From contig NC_079513.1 of assembly GCF_000801105.2 (NCBI RefSeq), positions 22,164,273 through 22,228,272 on the forward strand: DNA of 64,000 bases, given 5' to 3'. The first letter of the stretch is position 1. Each line of letters opens with the position of its first letter. The stretch comes from Raphanus sativus. Its lineage: Eukaryota > Streptophyta > Magnoliopsida > Brassicales > Brassicaceae. Under the pieces are notes generated by a model that was not told the origin of the DNA, made no database searches, and saw nothing but the letters and a program-made list of their open reading frames with translations. Positions 60,552 through 64,000 of this stretch are shown here, one piece after another. A program made the translations under genes and the position numbers.

Positions 60552-62598
60552 ATGGTTGCTAAGAAAGGAGGAGGAGGTAAAGATTCATCTTCTTCTTCTT
60601 CAGAGGTTGGTGAGATTGACACAAGCGCTCCTTTCCAATCCGTTAAACATGCTGTTAACCTCTTCGGTGAAGCTGCCCTCTCCGCTGATAAGCACCCTCT
60701 CATTCGTAAACCCAGTCCTCAATCCGCTGAGGTTAAAACAAAAAATAAACACTCTTTTGATTGATTTGATTCACAAACAGTTTTGTTCAGAGTTTGTGTT
60801 TTGTTGTGTTGTGGTTTTGCAGAAAGTTTTGGTGAAGCAGACAGAGCTTCACTTGGCGCAGAAGGAGCTGAACAAGCTGAGGGAGCAGGTTAAGAACGCT
60901 GAAACAGTGAGAGACCAAGCGTTGAGTGAGCTGGATTGGGCTAAGAGGACCGTCGACGAGCTTACTCGTAAGCTCGATGCTGTTAGCGAGTCGAGAGATT
61001 CTGCTAATAAAGTGACCGAAGCAGCGGAGAGCCGGATCAGGGAAGCGAAACCAGAGAGTGGCTCTGTCTCTGTGTGTGGTAGTAGTAGTAGTGGTGATGA
61101 TGATGAGTATGGGATGGTGTGTAAGGAGCTTGATGCAGCGAAGCAAGAGCTGAGGAAGATCCGTCAGGTTTCTAACGAGATTGCGGATACAAAGAGTGTT
61201 GCTTTGACCAGAGAAGAGGAAGCTAAGGAAGTGAGTAAAGTTTATTCTGAGAAGATTGAGTTGCTTAGAAAGGAGATAGAAGCTGTTAATGGATCTGTTG
61301 AGGAGACTAAGCTTGCGTGTTCTCAAGCTCGTAAAGAACAGTCTGAGATATTCTCGGAGAAGGAGATTCAGCAGCGGACGTATAAAGCTGGCATGGAAGA
61401 ATCTGCCAAGAAGCTACTCGCTTTGAGGAAAGAGTTTGATCCTGAGTTTGCTAAAAAGCTTGAAGCGCAGCTTACTGAGACTTATAACGAGATAGACGAG
61501 TTGCAGAAGCAGATGGAGACTGTGAAAGCATCTGATGTGGATTCCGTTAATGGTGTGAGTTTGGAGTTGAACGAAGCGAAGGGTTTGCTAGAGAAGTTTG
61601 TGGAAGAAGAGAAGTCTTTGCAAGAGTCGGTGGAGTCTCTCAAAGCAGAGCTGAAGAATGTGAAGACAGAGCGGAGTGAAGTTGAAGCGAAGGAGGGTGA
61701 GATCGAATCTGTGGCTGGAGATCTTAACCTGAAGCTTAGCAAAAGCAAGAGTGAGCTAGAAGAATGTGTTGCGGAGGAAACTAAAGCAAAGGCTGCTTTG
61801 GAAGATATGATGTCAACTTTGAATCAGATATCTTCCGAGACAGAAGCTGCTCGAAGAGGAGCTGAGGAGATGAGAAACAAAGCCGAGGGGTTAATGAAGG
61901 AAGCTGAAACCGCTCATCTCACGCTCGAAGAGACAGAGCTAAACTTGAGGGTCGCTCTAGATGAAGCCGAGGAAGCAAAAGCTGCCGAGGCAAAGGCGCT
62001 TGGACAGATAAAGTCAATGTCTGAGAAAACAGACGCTGCCCGTAAGTCGACATCATCCGAGTCTGGAGCTCAGAGCATCACACTGTCTCGGGAGGAGTTC
62101 AACTCGCTGAGCAAGAGAGCTGAGGTGTTCGATAAGTTGGCGGATATGAAAGTGGCGGCTGCACAGGCTCAGGTGGAAGCAGTTAGAGCTAGCGAAACCG
62201 AGACACTGAAGAAGTTAGAGACTACACAAGAGGAGATTGAGAAGCTGAAGACCGCAACAGAAGAAGCACTGAAGAAGGCAGCTATGGCTGATGCTGCTAA
62301 GAAAGCAGTCGAAGGAGAACTCAGAAGGTGGCGTGAAAGAGATCAGAAGAAAGCAGAGGAAGTGGCCTCGAGGATCCTCGCAGAGGCTGAGGCCAAGATA
62401 TCCGCTGAGTCATCACCGCAACATCATTACAAAGCTACTAATAAACAGAAGCCTATCCACAACAAACTGGAGAAGACAAAAACCTCTGTGGTATCAAAGA
62501 AAGTGCTTTTACCTAATCTAAGTGGGATCTTTAGTAGAAAGAAGAATCAAGTGGAGTGGGGTTCTCCTTCTTATCTCCCTGGTGAGAAACCCATTTGA
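60552..62598 (+). CDS. TREPH1: WEB1/PMI2-family coiled-coil protein, TREPH1-like
   Basis: Two coding exons, 60552-60731 and 60823-62598, 651 aa. The start MVAKKGGGGKDSSSSSSEVG lies just after the leader; the next part, IDTSAPFQSVKHAVNLFGEA, is the family's N-terminal signature. Most of the rest (about 62-590) is heptad-rich coiled coil (KTELHLAQKELNKLREQ-type, many E/A/K/L). The C-terminus ends KKVLLPNLSGIFSRKKNQVE and GSPSYLPGEKP. WEB1/PMI2 proteins act in chloroplast movement; Arabidopsis At5g55860 (TREPH1) is a touch-regulated phosphoprotein of the mechanical response. The orthology is supported by near-identity and gene order; the function here is inferred. Confidence 0.93.
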
Positions 62599-63023
62599 GA
62601 TGTATGCTGTCTTTTCAAGATTTGAGAACTTTTATTGTTGTGAACAAAGAAAGCTTTGTGATTTTAGATCAGAAGCAGTTGCAGCTATGGTCTATAATGT
62701 GAAAAAAAAACTGGTTTGTTGGTGTAAATTGGATCAAATCTACTTCGGTTGTTTTGTTTCGTCTCCTTGTGTTGTTGTAGCTGAGGAAGTTATGTATAAT
62801 GTTGAGAAACTGATCATATGGTTGGTGTCTAATAACATTTTAACTTCAGAAGATGTGGTACAGAGACTGTCTCAGATTGTTGAAGAATGATACAAATCTC
62901 ATAACTTGTTCAACACGTGAAAAGAAAAAAAGAAAAACACTAAACAGATTCTGAAGAATTTGCAAAGAAACAATAAGAGGCATCATCATCAAATCGTGTC
63001 CACAGTTTCTTGCAAGAACACAT
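62599..63023. other. 3' ends of TREPH1-like and D6PK genes
   Basis: The two genes converge here, and their 3' UTRs fill the interval. No other feature. Confidence 0.6.
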
Positions 63024-64000
63024 TCAGAAGAAATCAAACTCGAGATAATTGCTCTGATCAGTTCTGACGCTTGTAGATGCAGCAGCTGGTACTACAGAAG
63101 GACTACAATTCACCGGTTCGAGATCAACCGGTTTAGGAATCTCAGGCGGACTAGCACACCTAACCAAAGCCCAGTTCACTCCTTCAAAGAAAGGATGCTG
63201 CTTAATCTCTGTTGCTCCACGCTTGTAAGCTAACCTATGCTGTGGCTCCTTCACAAGCAAGTTCCTTATCAAATCTCTAGCTGCAAAGCTGACAACCGGA
63301 GACTCAGGGAACCTCAAAGGCTGACCAACCACATTGAAGAGCGTCGCTCTGTTTCCAGACCCTTTGAACGGCGTTTTACCAAACAACAGCTCGTAAAGAA
63401 AGATCCCAAAAGTCCACCAATCAACCGCGCTTCCGTGTCCTTCACCTTTGATGATCTCCGGAGCCAAGTACTCGTGTGTCCCCACAAACGACATGGAACG
63501 GGCGCTTGTCTCAGCAACGAGCTCTGGTAAGGGAGTCACTTGGTGGTTACCGTTGTCTGTTTTCGGTTTCTTGTCTTTCTTGGATTTAGAGAAGAACCGA
63601 GGACCGAAGCAGGACGTGGGAGCCATCGAGATGCAAGAAGGCTGCTGTATGCAAGATGGCTGCTGCGAGCAAGAAACCGAACTCTTTGACAAGCCTTCGG
63701 ATCCGAGATTGGTTGATGATCTGACTATAGAGAGGCTAACGGTACATCTCAAGGAGAGATCGAAATCCGAAAGCATCACGTGTCCATCATCTCTCACAAG
63801 AACGTTCTCTGGCTTCAGATCACGGTAAATGATCCCAAGCATGTGTAGATACTCCATTGCAAGAAGCACCTCCGCTACATAGAACCTGACAAAAACAGTA
63901 AACAAGAAGTCAATACAATACACAGAAACAGTTTTCTTGGGATACAAGATACTCTGATTCTTACTTAGCTGCTTGCTCGGTGAAACGTTTCCCTGGCTGT
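63024..64000 (-). CDS. D6PK: D6 protein kinase (AGC VIII kinase), C-terminal part, cut by window end
   Basis: Exon 2 is 63885-63024; the end of exon 1 ([12 protein letters not shown]) is 64000-63965 and continues outside the window. D6PK phosphorylates PIN auxin exporters at the basal plasma membrane and so promotes polar auxin transport. Visible: the catalytic loop [16 protein letters not shown] in place of DFG, the mark of plant AGC VIII kinases; a ~75-residue insertion in the activation segment with Cys-rich CIQQPSC text; [16 protein letters not shown]; and [20 protein letters not shown]. The tail ends YLEFDFF, like a PIF motif for PDK1 docking. The sequence and order match At5g55910. The window lacks the N-lobe, including the ATP-binding Lys. 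Confidence 0.94.
   Translation of the reverse strand, partial: SQGNVSPSKQLSKNQSILYPKKTVSVYCIDFLFTVFVRFYVAEVLLAMEYLHMLGIIYRDLKPENVLVRDDGHVMLSDFDLSLRCTVSLSIVRSSTNLGSEGLSKSSVSCSQQPSCIQQPSCISMAPTSCFGPRFFSKSKKDKKPKTDNGNHQVTPLPELVAETSARSMSFVGTHEYLAPEIIKGEGHGSAVDWWTFGIFLYELLFGKTPFKGSGNRATLFNVVGQPLRFPESPVVSFAARDLIRNLLVKEPQHRLAYKRGATEIKQHPFFEGVNWALVRCASPPEIPKPVDLEPVNCSPSVVPAAASTSVRTDQSNYLEFDFF

Overview
The window is nuclear DNA of a flowering plant of the mustard family (Brassicaceae), most likely Brassica or a close relative. The evidence is intron-split genes with GT-AG junctions, proteins that match Arabidopsis thaliana almost residue for residue, and AT-rich intergenic DNA full of Helitrons, hAT elements and LINEs. 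The order of recognisable genes follows part of Arabidopsis chromosome 5, roughly At5g55630 to At5g55910 (locus numbers from memory): TPK1 relic, RRM/CFIm68-like, AGL47-like MADS, BAM4, TIC20-V, SRT1, NMNAT, WYRD/INCENP, NOI, TREPH1/WEB-like, D6PK. Several Arabidopsis neighbours are absent, as expected in a fractionated polyploid genome.

Left part (1-20 kb). A DC1 zinc-finger gene has a frameshifted N-terminus. A TPK1 potassium-channel pseudogene follows, with its middle deleted and a ~311 bp hAT-like element in the gap. Then come a CFIm68-type RNA-binding protein (-), an F-box gene (-), a textbook hAT MITE (10544-11222, 8-bp target duplication), a type I MADS gene (-), scattered LINE, SINE and MITE debris, BAM4 (+, 10 coding exons) and TIC20-V (-).

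Middle (20-36 kb). This is a 16 kb island of nested transposons with no convincing gene. A small Helitron (to 20773) is followed by a ~12.4 kb minus-strand Helitron-bounded block (21000-33388). That block holds a 6.7 kb tandem array with a 21-bp inner minisatellite and a perfect 51-bp-arm palindrome. It also holds a CACTA-like element that carries a second complete Helitron, which in turn contains a decayed copy of the 10.5 kb hAT family. A second hAT MITE with perfect 8-bp duplications lies at 34807-35793.

Right part (36-64 kb). SRT1 sirtuin (+, 14 exons), a 5'-truncated LINE with a target duplication, a small secreted PDF1-C-terminus-like gene, and NMNAT (-, 9 exons) divergent from the INCENP homologue WYRD (+, 9 exons) across a ~317 bp shared promoter. 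A NOI/RIN4-type gene appears twice on either side of a 100-N gap. The two ~3.24 kb copies differ mainly by scattered single-base indels and look like unmerged overlapping contig ends, so one real gene is likely. A WEB/TREPH1-like coiled-coil gene (+) and the C-terminal part of a D6PK AGC kinase (-, cut by the window edge) end the window.

The genes are independent housekeeping or developmental genes, not a pathway cluster. NMNAT makes NAD+, the co-substrate of the nearby sirtuin, but this proximity is inherited synteny. I saw no new gene system. The most unusual structure is the Helitron-embedded minisatellite/palindrome array.
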